This document shows positions 7,387 to 15,481 of a stretch of DNA of 64,000 nucleotides, piece by piece. Position 1 is the stretch's first letter, and each line of letters begins with the position of its first letter. Source of the stretch: JdFR-22 sp964534325. Its GTDB lineage: Archaea; Halobacteriota; Archaeoglobi; Archaeoglobales; Archaeoglobaceae. The notes beneath the pieces were generated by a model. It did no database searches, had not been told where the DNA came from, and saw nothing but the letters and a program-made list of their open reading frames with translations. The stretch is taken from assembly GCA_964534325.1 (NCBI GenBank), contig CAZHOR010000005.1, positions 62,001-126,000 of the forward strand, in the 5' to 3' direction. A program made the translations under genes and the position numbers.

Positions 7387-8314
7387 GAAGGAAGTAGAGA
7401 AAGAGGAGACACTGGAGGCTTGCCCTGAGTGTGGCAGCCCCAGGCTCATCAGGGACTACCGAAGAGGTGAGTTCATCTGCCAGGATTGTGGTCTCGTTCT
7501 GGAAGACACCTATATTGACGAAGGACCCGAGTGGAGAGCTTTCGATAGCGAGCAGAAAGATAAGAGGAGTAGAGTTGGTGCTCCCGTAACCTATACCATT
7601 CACGATAAAGGCCTTTCAACCATAATCGATTGGGGCAACAAAGACTTTTACGGTAAAGCCATCTCTGTCAGGAACAAAGCCCAGTTGTTCAGGCTGAGAA
7701 AGTGGCAGAGAAGAATAAGGATCAGTAACGCTACGGAAAGGAACCTGGCATTCGCTTTAAGCGAACTGGACAGAATGTCCTCAGCTCTTGGACTGCCCAA
7801 GAGCGTTAGAGAAACCGCCGCAGTGGTATACAGGAAAGCCGTGGACAAGAACCTCATAAGAGGCAGAAGTATTGAAGGTGTAGTCGCTGCCGCCCTCTAC
7901 GCCGCCTGCAGACAGGCAGGAGTTCCCAGAACACTGGACGAGATAGCCATCTACTCCAGAGTTGACAGAAAAGAGATAGGCAGGACATACAGGTTCATAG
8001 CCAGAGAGCTCAGCCTCAAGTTAATGCCCACCAGCCCAGCAGACTACGTACCCAGATTCTGCGCCGCCCTCGGCCTCAGCGGTGAGGTCCAGAAGAAGGC
8101 CGTAGAGATCATAAAGAAGGCAGAAGAAAGAGAGCTCACCAGCGGAAGAGGTCCCACCGGTGTTGCAGCAGCCGCAATCTACATAGCCTCGATCCTGGGT
8201 GGAGAAAGAAGGACCCAGAGAGAAGTAGCAGAAGTAGCAGGCGTTACAGAAGTGACCATCAGGAACAGATACAAAGAGCTTGCCGAAAAACTGGGAATAG
8301 AGATAATACTCTAA
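7328..8314 (+). CDS. tfb: Transcription initiation factor TFB (TFIIB homologue)
   Basis: 328 residues. An unusual charged Lys/Glu N-terminus of about 30 residues precedes the zinc ribbon CPECGSPRLIRDYRRGEFIC followed by QDCG. Then come the B-finger/linker (PEWRAF) and two cyclin folds (about 125-210 and 225-318), with the C-terminal recognition helix VTEVTIRNRYKEL that contacts the BRE. TFB bridges TBP and RNA polymerase at promoters. The ATG at 7328 is the only Met before the ribbon and lies inside the gar1 3' end, so the two are translationally coupled. The coding DNA is more G+C-rich in its second half. Function is certain. Confidence 0.97.
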   Translation: MPEIEKIREKEKEVERKEVEKEVEKEETLEACPECGSPRLIRDYRRGEFICQDCGLVLEDTYIDEGPEWRAFDSEQKDKRSRVGAPVTYTIHDKGLSTIIDWGNKDFYGKAISVRNKAQLFRLRKWQRRIRISNATERNLAFALSELDRMSSALGLPKSVRETAAVVYRKAVDKNLIRGRSIEGVVAAALYAACRQAGVPRTLDEIAIYSRVDRKEIGRTYRFIARELSLKLMPTSPADYVPRFCAALGLSGEVQKKAVEIIKKAEERELTSGRGPTGVAAAAIYIASILGGERRTQREVAEVAGVTEVTIRNRYKELAEKLGIEIIL

Positions 8315-8318
8315 TCAA

Positions 8319-8360
8319 TTTTTTATTTTTGTTTTGTTTTTATTGTCTTATTTGTTTTTG
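8319..8360 (+). terminator. Oligo-T terminator after tfb
   Basis: Directly after the TFB stop, the sense strand has TTTTTTATTTTTGTTTTG and continues T-rich for about 40 bases. Archaeal RNA polymerase stops at such T-tracts without needing a hairpin. The gene beyond is convergent, so a stop here makes sense. Confidence 0.75.
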
Positions 8361-8376
8361 AATTAGTCAAGTCAAG

Positions 8377-9291
8377 CTAACAGACGATCTCTTTTAGGGC
8401 TTGCCTGATATCGGGATACTGGAACTCAAAGCCGTTATCCATGAGCTTTTTGGGTATCACCCTCTGTCCCTTGACCACAGTATCGGCGAACTCCCCCAAA
8501 ACTATCTTCAAAACGAATTTGGGAACTGATGGCAGTACCACACGTTTTCCCATCAATTCTGCCAGTGCATGCGTTAATTCCTCGTTTCTCACCGGATTAG
8601 GAGAAGTGCAGTTGGCCGGGCCCTCAATGTCCTTATTGTTCAGGAGGAACTCCAGCGTATTCACCAGATCATCTATGTGTATCCAGGAGAACCACTGCTT
8701 ACCACTGCCCAGAGGGCTCCCCAGATAGTATCTGAACAAGGGTATCAATTTATCCATCGCTCCACCCTCCTCCCCCAGAACTATCCCAAAACGGCACAGT
8801 ACAACCCTGGTATCGTACTGCCGGGCCTGGAGAGCAGTCTCTTCCCATTCCTTGGTGACTTCAGCAAGAAAACCGTTGCCCACAGAGTTGGACTCATCCA
8901 GGATTTCATCACCGTGAAAGCCATAATAGCCCACGGCAGAAGCATTCAATAAATGAGGTTCATCTTTACCTTCTTTTGACCTCAAGGCGCTGACAATGTT
9001 TTTAGTGGTCAGGATCCTGCTGTCCCGTATGACCTTTTTGTATCCCTTGCTCCACCTGCTGAAGATGGATGCTCCGGCCAAATTGACCACAGCATCATTT
9101 TGGGCAACCGCTTCCTGCCAGTCCCCCTCTTTTGTGGGATTGCCCTCCACAATACTTACGCTGTGAGGTAATACTCCTTTGGCCTTGCGGCTGTCCCGGG
9201 TCAAGACAGTGACCTCATGACCGCTTTCGACCAGTTTCCGGGAGAGCTTACTCCCTATAAAACCGGTTCCCCCAGTAATAAATACTCTCAT
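8377..9291 (-). CDS. TIGR01777-family NAD(P)-dependent epimerase-like protein
   Basis: 304 residues. MRVFITGGTGFIGSKL is an N-terminal Rossmann G-x-x-G-x-x-G site; AVVNLAGASIF, WSKGYKKVIRDSRI and NASAVGYYGFHGDE (with the Y-x-x-x-x-D in place of YxxxK) mark the YfcH/SDR39U1 subfamily of extended short-chain dehydrogenases. The C-terminal DUF1731 part contains GKRVVLPSVPKFVLKIVLGE. The reaction is unknown for this subfamily. The gene stands alone, convergent with tfb and 61 bases downstream of rubrerythrin in the same direction. Confidence 0.88.
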   Translation of the reverse strand: MRVFITGGTGFIGSKLSRKLVESGHEVTVLTRDSRKAKGVLPHSVSIVEGNPTKEGDWQEAVAQNDAVVNLAGASIFSRWSKGYKKVIRDSRILTTKNIVSALRSKEGKDEPHLLNASAVGYYGFHGDEILDESNSVGNGFLAEVTKEWEETALQARQYDTRVVLCRFGIVLGEEGGAMDKLIPLFRYYLGSPLGSGKQWFSWIHIDDLVNTLEFLLNNKDIEGPANCTSPNPVRNEELTHALAELMGKRVVLPSVPKFVLKIVLGEFADTVVKGQRVIPKKLMDNGFEFQYPDIRQALKEIVC

Positions 9292-9352
9292 ATGTCCCCC
9301 AATCTACAATATCCACAATCACTCAAAAAGTGGGGATTTGTGATAATAAATT

Positions 9353-9922
9353 TTAGTATTCTTCGCACTTCACCATGAAGTAGTTGTATTCGTGGTCGCA
9401 GGATGGGCACTTCTCGGGCGGTTCTGTTCCGTAGTGAACGTAGCCGCATTTCCTGCACATCCACTCTACCGGCTCTTCTTTTTTGAAGACTGTTCCAGAC
9501 TTGACAGCTTCAAGCAATTTTTTGTATCTTTCCTCATGGTGCTTTTCGGCTTCCCCAATGGACTTCAATCTCTCCGCAATCTCCGGATAACCTTCCTGCT
9601 CCGCAGTTCTGGCGAAACTGGGATACATGTCGCTGTTCTCGTAGTGCTCACCATCAATAGCTGCCTGAAGATTGTCTATGGTGTTGCCATATGTGAGGGG
9701 TGCCAGACCATCAACGGTCAATTTCCCTGCATCACCTTTGAGCTTCTGTATCTCCTGGAACAATTTCTTGGCGTGTTCCCTTTCATTTTCAGCAGTTATC
9801 TCAAAGATCTCGGCTATCTGCTCATAGCCTTCCTTCTTAGCAACTTTAGAATAGAAGCTGTACCTGTTCCGGGCTTGACTTTCCCCTATAAACGCTTTGA
9901 TCAAATTCTGTAAAGTTTCCAC
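9353..9922 (-). CDS. Rubrerythrin
   Basis: 189 residues. The N-terminal four-helix bundle carries two E-x-x-H type diiron sites, seen in GESQARNRYSFYSKVAKKEG, ENEREHAKKLF and GEAEKHHEERYKKLLE. The C-terminal rubredoxin-like domain (about 153-185) has CRKCGY and CPSCDH for an Fe(Cys)4 centre. Rubrerythrin reduces hydrogen peroxide in anaerobes. The GTG start at 9922 is fixed by GGAGGTGGT six to nine bases upstream. The gene fits an oxygen-sensitive lifestyle and lies in a monocistronic-looking setting. Confidence 0.95.
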   Translation of the reverse strand: METLQNLIKAFIGESQARNRYSFYSKVAKKEGYEQIAEIFEITAENEREHAKKLFQEIQKLKGDAGKLTVDGLAPLTYGNTIDNLQAAIDGEHYENSDMYPSFARTAEQEGYPEIAERLKSIGEAEKHHEERYKKLLEAVKSGTVFKKEEPVEWMCRKCGYVHYGTEPPEKCPSCDHEYNYFMVKCEEY

Positions 9923-10101
9923 ACTACCACCTCCATAGAGTTAATTCCCTACCAGAAGGATTGCCCATATATATTTTCCTGACCGCCTGACCACTAACAC
10001 TAATACTTTTCAAGCTAAAGCCAAAATCGGTTTACATCAGGCTAAATCCCAGCCACCACACTTTAAGTAATACAGTCTGAGTTCATTATAAACTAAAAAA
10101 G

Positions 10102-10245
10102 CTATGCTTTCCGGATGACTATTTCTTCTCCTTTTTCGTAGTAAACGATGAGGTCGCCTTCCTTTAAGTTCAGCTTTTCCAGAACAGATTTTATTATTGT
10201 GGTTTTAGCTCCTTTACTAAGTTTACTTGTACCCAGTAACTTCAT
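10102..10245 (-). CDS. Small AbrB/SpoVT-type DNA-binding protein
   Basis: 47 residues, MKLLGTSKLSKGAKTTIIKS through LNLKEGDLIVYYEKGEE to VIRKA. The pattern K-L-x-K-G-x-x-T-x-I-x-x-x-V-x-x-x-L-x-L-x-x-G-D-x-I-x-Y is the swapped-hairpin AbrB fold used by archaeal regulators and by antitoxins. No toxin gene adjoins it. A duplicated TGTTCTAAATGT element begins at its start codon, so it probably controls itself. It was found by reading the gap between rubrerythrin and srp54. Confidence 0.82.
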   Translation of the reverse strand: MKLLGTSKLSKGAKTTIIKSVLEKLNLKEGDLIVYYEKGEEIVIRKA

Positions 10246-10263
10246 GTTCTAAATGTTCTAAAC
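10245..10263. promoter_or_regulatory. Direct-repeat element, copy 1, at the AbrB start
   Basis: TGTTCTAAATGTTCTAAAC holds two TGTTCTAAA units in tandem nine bases apart and abuts the ATG of the AbrB-type gene. A nearly identical element lies 128 bases away at 10373-10392. The pair looks like an operator set for the small regulator. Confidence 0.55.
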
Positions 10264-10372
10264 AATACTTTCAAGCTTTATGATTTTCAAATTGGTTATT
10301 ACAATCACTACCTTATACCATCCAGGTCCGGAAGTAAAGTTGGGACAGAAAAATGGAACAGAAAGTTTAATA

Positions 10373-10392
10373 TGTTCTAAATGTACTAAAAG
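10373..10392. promoter_or_regulatory. Direct-repeat element, copy 2, before a hairpin-forming stretch
   Basis: TGTTCTAAATGTACTAAAAG matches copy 1 at 16 of its first 17 bases. A TATA-like TTTAATAT (about 10366-10373) immediately precedes it, so a regulator bound here would overlap the start of the rightward transcript that could produce the hairpin RNA at 10397-10458. Confidence 0.5.
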
Positions 10393-10396
10393 TATC

Positions 10397-10458
10397 GGAG
10401 GTCGGGTAACTGGTTAGCTGGAAACCCTCATTCCCTTCCCATAAAACCCGACCTCTCC
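10397..10458 (+). ncRNA. Candidate small structured RNA closed by a 9-bp stem, upstream of srp54
   Basis: AGGTCGGGT (10399-10407) pairs exactly with ACCCGACCT (10446-10454), enclosing 38 bases that can form a smaller GGTT/AACC stem. TTTAATAT sits about 25 bases before the stem, the right distance for an archaeal promoter, and a T-rich stretch (CTCCTTTCTAATTTC) follows. It is too short to be SRP RNA. It could equally be a leader hairpin of srp54, whose start is about 160 bases further on. The rest of 10459-10621 shows no gene. Confidence 0.35.
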
Positions 10459-10621
10459 TTTCTAATTTCAGATATTTCATTGTCCGGATTTTGTATAAAT
10501 CTCCACCTTCGGTTAGGGATTCCTTTAAATCACTTTAATCACATGTGGCAACTCAATGGGTCGGTAACCAATCCTGACGTAGAGGTAAATTATAATAACC
10601 TGCTGTCTCTGAGTGGTATTA

Positions 10622-11932
10622 ATGGCATTAGAAGCGCTTAAGGATATTGCCAAAAAGATAACCCATTCAACTACCCTGGATAGGGCTCTTGTGGAGGAAG
10701 TAACTAAAGATATTCAGAGGGCTCTGCTCAGGGCAGACGTTAATGTCAAAATGGTCAAAGAGATCAGTGACTCCATCAAAAAGAGGGCTCTTAGCGAAGA
10801 TGTCCTCCCCACCTTCAACGCCAGAGAACACGTTGTGAAGATAGTTTACGAAGAGCTGATGCGGGGGATAGGCGAGGGACTGGATATCCCTCTCAAGAAA
10901 AGCAACATAATGCTGGTGGGTTTGCAGGGGAGCGGTAAGACGACCACGACGGCCAAGATGGCCAAATACTTTAAAGATAAGGGCATGAAGACGGGAGCTA
11001 TCACCGCAGATACCTGGAGGCCCGCAGCTTACGACCAGTTGAAGCAGATGGCAGATAATCACACCATTCCATTTTACGGGGAGAAAGGGAATGAAAATGC
11101 GGTGGAAATAGTAAAGAATGGCCTAAAGGACCTTAAAGATTGTGAGATGGCCATTGTGGATACCGCTGGCCGTCACGCCCTGGAAGAAGACCTCATAGAG
11201 GAAATGGTGGAGATCTCCAGGATAATGAACCCCGATTACAAGTTGCTTGTAGTGGATGCCGCCATGGGCCAGCTGGCCAGCAAGCAGGCCAGAACATTCC
11301 ACGATGCCATAGGTATTGATGGAATAGTTATCACCAAATTCGATGGGACTGCTAAGGGTGGTGGAGCACTATCCGCAGCCAAAGAGATAGGGATACCCAT
11401 AGCCTTTATAGGGACTGGAGAGAGAGTAGAAGAATTTGAAAAATTCGATCCTGAAGGTTTTGTTTCCAGACTGCTGGGAATGGGTGACGTTAAAGCCCTG
11501 ATGGAGAAGGCCCAAATGGTCGCCACCGAGGAGGATCTGGACCCTGAGGCTTTTATGAAGGGGAAATTCACCCTGAAAGATGTCTACAAGCAGATGGAAG
11601 CCATGAAGAAGATGGGGCCTCTGAGCAAGGTCATGGACATGCTACCCTTTGGTATGGGGATGCAGATGGATGAGAGCACCATGGAGATGACCCAGGACAA
11701 GATGAAGAGATTCCGGGTGATAATGGACTCCATGACGGATGAAGAGATGACCAACCCCAAACTTGTGGACTCCTCCAGAGTTAAAAGAATAGCCATAGGG
11801 TCCGGCACCAGCCAGCAGGAAGTCAGAGAGCTTCTCAAATACTACAAGACCATGAAGAACATGATGAAGAAGATGAAGAAAGGTAAGTTCGGTAAAATGC
11901 CCTTCAAAGGTATGGACAAACTCGGTTTTTAA
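10622..11932 (+). CDS. srp54: Signal recognition particle GTPase SRP54
   Basis: 436 residues from ATG 10622; a GTG three codons upstream is in frame. N domain about 1-90; G domain with the P-loop VGLQGSGKTTTTAKMA, DTWRPAAYDQL, DTAGRH and TKFDGTAKGGG; Met-rich M domain from about 310 to the end (DMLPFGMGMQMDE, MIDSMTDEE-like helix, repeated Lys-Met runs). SRP54 binds signal sequences and SRP RNA and delivers ribosomes to the membrane receptor FtsY. rnhB follows after seven bases. Function is certain. Confidence 0.97.
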   Translation: MALEALKDIAKKITHSTTLDRALVEEVTKDIQRALLRADVNVKMVKEISDSIKKRALSEDVLPTFNAREHVVKIVYEELMRGIGEGLDIPLKKSNIMLVGLQGSGKTTTTAKMAKYFKDKGMKTGAITADTWRPAAYDQLKQMADNHTIPFYGEKGNENAVEIVKNGLKDLKDCEMAIVDTAGRHALEEDLIEEMVEISRIMNPDYKLLVVDAAMGQLASKQARTFHDAIGIDGIVITKFDGTAKGGGALSAAKEIGIPIAFIGTGERVEEFEKFDPEGFVSRLLGMGDVKALMEKAQMVATEEDLDPEAFMKGKFTLKDVYKQMEAMKKMGPLSKVMDMLPFGMGMQMDESTMEMTQDKMKRFRVIMDSMTDEEMTNPKLVDSSRVKRIAIGSGTSQQEVRELLKYYKTMKNMMKKMKKGKFGKMPFKGMDKLGF

Positions 11933-11939
11933 TCAACAC

Positions 11940-12566
11940 ATGAGGGTAGCTGGTGTGGACGAAGCCGGTAAGGGCCCGGTTATCGGCCCCATGATCGTTT
12001 GCGGGGTCTCCATGGAGGAGGGGGACAGGCTCAATGGAATGGGTTTAAAGGACTCCAAGAAGATCAACCCTAAAAAGAGGGAAGAGCTGGCAAAAGAGAT
12101 AGAAAAAGATTCTCATGTCCACATAATAAAGATCACTCCTCAACAGCTGGATGAGCTGATGGAGGAGAAGACCATCAACCAGATACTATACGATTGTTGT
12201 GTAGAGATCATATGCAAATTAGATGCCGAGGTATCCTACGTTGACAGCTCAGACGTAAATGCTGGCAGACTTCAAGACCTCCTGGAGAGCAGGACGGGTA
12301 AAAAGGTGAGAGCAGCCCATAAAGCCGACAATCTCTACCCCATCGTTTCTGCAGCCTCCATAATCGCCAAAGTGGAGAGAGAAAAAGAGATAGAGAAACT
12401 TAAACTGAATGCAGGGAACTTCGGAAGCGGTTATGCCAGCGATGAGAAGACCATTAGATACCTCAGAGACTACTTCAACACCCACCGCAAGTACCCTCCT
12501 TTCGTGAGAAAGAAGTGGAAGACCCTCAACAGGATCCAGCAGCAATTCCTCGAAGATTTTATATGA
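11940..12566 (+). CDS. rnhB: Ribonuclease HII
   Basis: 208 residues. MRVAGVDEAGKGPVIGPMIV carries the first catalytic Asp-Glu pair of the RNase H fold; SYVDSSDVN and AAHKADNLYPIVSAASIIAK carry the remaining acidic and Gly-Arg/Lys-Gly-type residues. The C-terminal NTHRKYPPFVRKKWKT region is typical of archaeal enzymes. It removes RNA from RNA-DNA hybrids and single ribonucleotides from DNA. It is co-transcribed with srp54, separated by seven bases, and is followed by the QueF-like gene in the same direction. Confidence 0.96.
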   Translation: MRVAGVDEAGKGPVIGPMIVCGVSMEEGDRLNGMGLKDSKKINPKKREELAKEIEKDSHVHIIKITPQQLDELMEEKTINQILYDCCVEIICKLDAEVSYVDSSDVNAGRLQDLLESRTGKKVRAAHKADNLYPIVSAASIIAKVEREKEIEKLKLNAGNFGSGYASDEKTIRYLRDYFNTHRKYPPFVRKKWKTLNRIQQQFLEDFI

Positions 12567-12598
12567 GTGTTTTTATGTAAGTATTGGTAGGTATTACC

Positions 12599-13351
12599 AT
12601 GAACATAATCATTTGCGGTTGGGAGAGCACAGAAAGCGGCACAGAAAGCGGCACAGAGAGAAGGTCGGAAAAGGTAAAAGAGCTCCAGCAATTTTTACAG
12701 GATAAGGGATACGAAGCTCGTTGCTTAAATCGAGACCTCAACAGCCGTAATTTAGACCAAATACCTGGAGAAGAGCTTGAAAATCTCAAGAAAGCCGACA
12801 TTATGATCCTGATTCCACCCATCTCGACTTCTGATGCTGATTCCGCATTAAAGACCTATTACAAGTTCGCCCTCGAATCCAAACCGGTATTGATCTATGT
12901 TCACAATGCACATTCTGAGTTAGATTCCATGTTCTCTTTAACCGGAAAGGTTTGTAGAGACAAGCAGGAGCTGTTGAGAAGTTTAGAGGAGTTAGAGGAG
13001 CCGGAAGAGGTCGAAATCACCCCCAAAGTATTAGGAGTTATCTCCAACGCCTATGGTGACCATGAAGCTGAGTTCGAGTATAATAACTTTAAATGCATAT
13101 GCCCGGTGACCGGAGAAAGGGATATGGCCACCCTGAGGATCACATATGCTCCCCACGAGTGGCTGCTGGAGTACGAGTCCCTTGACAGATACTTTAACCA
13201 GTTTATAGATAAGAAGATCCACCACGAAGGAGTGGTGAACGAGGTCTTCCATCACCTCCAAAACACTCTACATCCCAAGTGGATCAAGGTCGTAGCGGAA
13301 TTCGAGCCTCGAAGCGGAGTGAAGGCCACCATAAAAAAGAGATCAGAATAA
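12599..13351 (+). CDS. QueF-like protein (possible archaeosine synthase, QueF-L type) with an added N-terminal domain
   Basis: 250 residues from ATG 12599 (a TTG at 12584 is in frame). The C-terminal 110 residues are a QueF/GTP cyclohydrolase-type T-fold: EFEYNNFKCICPVTGERDMA has the nucleophile Cys (about 168) and the Asp seven residues on, and KKIHHEGVVNEVF carries the His-Glu pair that reads the preQ0 base. The NADPH motif of true QueF (E-S-K-S-x-K) is replaced by EYESLDRY, lacking both lysines, as in the amidinotransferase QueF-L that makes archaeosine in tRNA. Residues 1-125 look like a small Rossmann-type domain (MNIIICGWES, KKADIMILIPPIST, KPVLIYVHNAHSE). An in-frame 12-base tandem repeat encodes ESGTESGTE near residue 11. 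Confidence 0.72.
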   Translation: MNIIICGWESTESGTESGTERRSEKVKELQQFLQDKGYEARCLNRDLNSRNLDQIPGEELENLKKADIMILIPPISTSDADSALKTYYKFALESKPVLIYVHNAHSELDSMFSLTGKVCRDKQELLRSLEELEEPEEVEITPKVLGVISNAYGDHEAEFEYNNFKCICPVTGERDMATLRITYAPHEWLLEYESLDRYFNQFIDKKIHHEGVVNEVFHHLQNTLHPKWIKVVAEFEPRSGVKATIKKRSE

Positions 13352-13417
13352 AGGGATATACCTTAAAGGAGTTACCTAACCCGATTTATTCTCACTACTA
13401 ACCTAACTTCACTTGCC

Positions 13418-15394
13418 TTATTGCTCTAGGAGTCCTTCTATTTCCTTGTATATCTGTGAGTCCTTGAACAGGAATTGTTTTGCTGCTCCTGAGGGACAGG
13501 TGGCCACACATGTCCCGCACCCTCTGCACAGAGCTTCGTTAACTACTGAGACACCTTTTTCTTCATCGTAGTAGATGGCGGTGAAGGGGCACACTGCTAT
13601 GCACTGCTGACAGCCTGCACACTTCTCTTCGGAGATGGTGGCCACGTTGGGCTCCAGCTCAATGAATCCTTTGCTTATGAGGGATAGGACTTCTCCAGCC
13701 GCTGCTTCCGCTTGGGCCACTGTATCCGGTATGTCCTTTGGTCCGTGACATGCTCCTGCAATGAATACGCCCTCAGTCGATGTGGAGATGGGGTCCAGCT
13801 TTATGTGCCTCTCCATGAACCACCCACCTTCCGTAGTAGATAATTTTAGCATGTTGCTCAGCTTTCCAGTACCTCTGGCAGGTTCAAGTCCCACAGACAG
13901 AACCACCATGTCCACAGGTATCCTCCGCACTTTTCCCATTAAAGTGTCTTCGGCAACAACTACGAGCTTCCCTTCTTCTTCCTCTCCTCTGGTTATGTCC
14001 GTCACTTCAGCGACCTTACCCCTGATGAAATAGACGTCATCGTCCATAACCCTTCTGTAGAACTCTTCGTAGCCCTTTCCGGCTGCCCTGATATCGATGT
14101 AGAAATTGTATATCTCAGCATCTGTTCTCTCCTTCATCAGATGGGCCATCTTGATGGAGTACATGCAGCACACTTTGGAGCAGTATTCATTGTGGTTCTT
14201 GTCCCTGCTCCCCACGCAGTGGATTATGGCCACGCTCTCCGGTTTCTCCCCGTTAGAAAGCACAACCTCCCCATCCGTGGGTCCAGTGGTGTTGAGCATT
14301 CTCTCTATCTGTAGTGAAGTATAGACGTTATCATAAATCCCGTACCCGTATCGGGGCATTCTTGAAGGGTCGAAGGTGTTGTAGCCTGTGGCGGTCAAAA
14401 TGCTGCCCACCTCGACCTCCACAACTTCTTCTTCCATGTCGAAGTCTATGGCATCCCACTCACACACGTCCTTGCAGAAGCCGGGGCACTTACCCTTGAA
14501 GTACATGCAGCTATCTGGATCTATTACCGGTATGGAGGGGACAGCTTGAGGGAACGGTATGTAGATGGGTTTCCGGTTGCTTATGCCCTCATCGAACTCC
14601 GAGGAATACATTTCGTTGAGGAACAGACAATCCTCAATACATACAGGGCACCCTATGCACAGATCCTCTCGAATGTATCGGGGCTTTTTGAGGATCTTTG
14701 CCTTGTAATTCCCCACATAACCTTCTACATCAATTACTTCCGAGTATGTGAGAAGATTTATATTGGGGTGAGCGCCTACAGCACTCATTTTGGGAGTAAG
14801 GATGCAGGCAGCGCAATCGAGAGTGGGGAATGTCTTATCGAACTTGGCCATATGACCTCCAATGGTGGGGTCTTTCTCCACCAGATGCACCTTCTTACCT
14901 GCATCAGCCAGGACCAGCGCTGCAGAGATACCTGCAATACCTCCTCCGATTATGAGGACTTCCGGGTTTATGTCCGCGGTCTGGATCTCCAGCTCATCGT
15001 TCAAGGCCACTCTCTCGATCGCAGACCTCACAATTGCTTTGGCCTTCTCTGTCGCCTGATTGACATCCTTGGTGACCCAGGAGTCGAATTCCCTGATGCT
15101 GACCATGTTGAGCATGAAGGGGTTGAGACCAGCTTCCCGGCAGGCCCTCCTGAACGTGGCTTCGTGGAGAGTGGGTGAGCATGCAGCCACAACTACCCGG
15201 TTGATGCCGTTCTCCTCAATATCCTTTTTGATGAGGTCCTGACCGGGGTCGGAGCAGAGGTAGCGATAATCTCTGGCTATCTCTACATAGGGCAGATCCT
15301 TAACGTGATCCAGCACCTTCTGTATCTTAACGGTTTCAGCGATATTCCTTCCGCAGTGGCAAACGTAAACCCCTATCTTCACTTCATCCTGCAT
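13418..15394 (-). CDS. hdrA: Heterodisulfide reductase subunit A homologue (HdrA), last gene of the Etf cluster
   Basis: 658 residues, the size of methanogen HdrA. The N-terminal domain has YVCHCGRNI and AACSPTLHEATFR, ligands of the HdrA-specific cluster. The FAD-binding thioredoxin-reductase-like domain starts VLIIGGGIAGISAALVLADA and has DKTFPTLDCAACILTPKM. An inserted ferredoxin part has CIGCPVCIEDC and CPGFCKDVC, and the C-terminus has CAGCQQCIAVCP and CRGCGTCVATCP. HdrA is the flavin protein that splits electron pairs between ferredoxin and HdrBC. Here it is 87 bases downstream of etfA, suggesting that EtfAB replaces a hydrogenase or FrhB as its partner. A TATA-like stretch in the gap means it may also have its own promoter. 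Confidence 0.92.
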   Translation of the reverse strand: MQDEVKIGVYVCHCGRNIAETVKIQKVLDHVKDLPYVEIARDYRYLCSDPGQDLIKKDIEENGINRVVVAACSPTLHEATFRRACREAGLNPFMLNMVSIREFDSWVTKDVNQATEKAKAIVRSAIERVALNDELEIQTADINPEVLIIGGGIAGISAALVLADAGKKVHLVEKDPTIGGHMAKFDKTFPTLDCAACILTPKMSAVGAHPNINLLTYSEVIDVEGYVGNYKAKILKKPRYIREDLCIGCPVCIEDCLFLNEMYSSEFDEGISNRKPIYIPFPQAVPSIPVIDPDSCMYFKGKCPGFCKDVCEWDAIDFDMEEEVVEVEVGSILTATGYNTFDPSRMPRYGYGIYDNVYTSLQIERMLNTTGPTDGEVVLSNGEKPESVAIIHCVGSRDKNHNEYCSKVCCMYSIKMAHLMKERTDAEIYNFYIDIRAAGKGYEEFYRRVMDDDVYFIRGKVAEVTDITRGEEEEGKLVVVAEDTLMGKVRRIPVDMVVLSVGLEPARGTGKLSNMLKLSTTEGGWFMERHIKLDPISTSTEGVFIAGACHGPKDIPDTVAQAEAAAGEVLSLISKGFIELEPNVATISEEKCAGCQQCIAVCPFTAIYYDEEKGVSVVNEALCRGCGTCVATCPSGAAKQFLFKDSQIYKEIEGLLEQ

Positions 15395-15481
15395 TACATC
15401 ACCAATTATCTATTATTCACCATTATGACTTATATTATATGGATATGAATTATATTATTACATCCCGTCATGTAAGGGCAA

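Noticed and set aside
10397..10621. Possible SRP RNA gene upstream of srp54
   Set aside because: The stem-enclosed stretch is about 60 bases and lacks the conserved helix 8 GGAA/GCAG elements; archaeal SRP RNA is about 300 bases.
12624..12660. 12-base tandem repeat GCACAGAAAGCG as a mobile or regulatory repeat
   Set aside because: It is in frame inside the QueF-like gene and encodes a short Glu-Ser-Gly-Thr repeat, best explained by slippage.
14546..15178. Long open frame on the plus strand, 210 codons
   Set aside because: It lies wholly opposite the HdrA gene, has no family features and mirrors its codon bias. HdrA motifs on the other strand are unmistakable.
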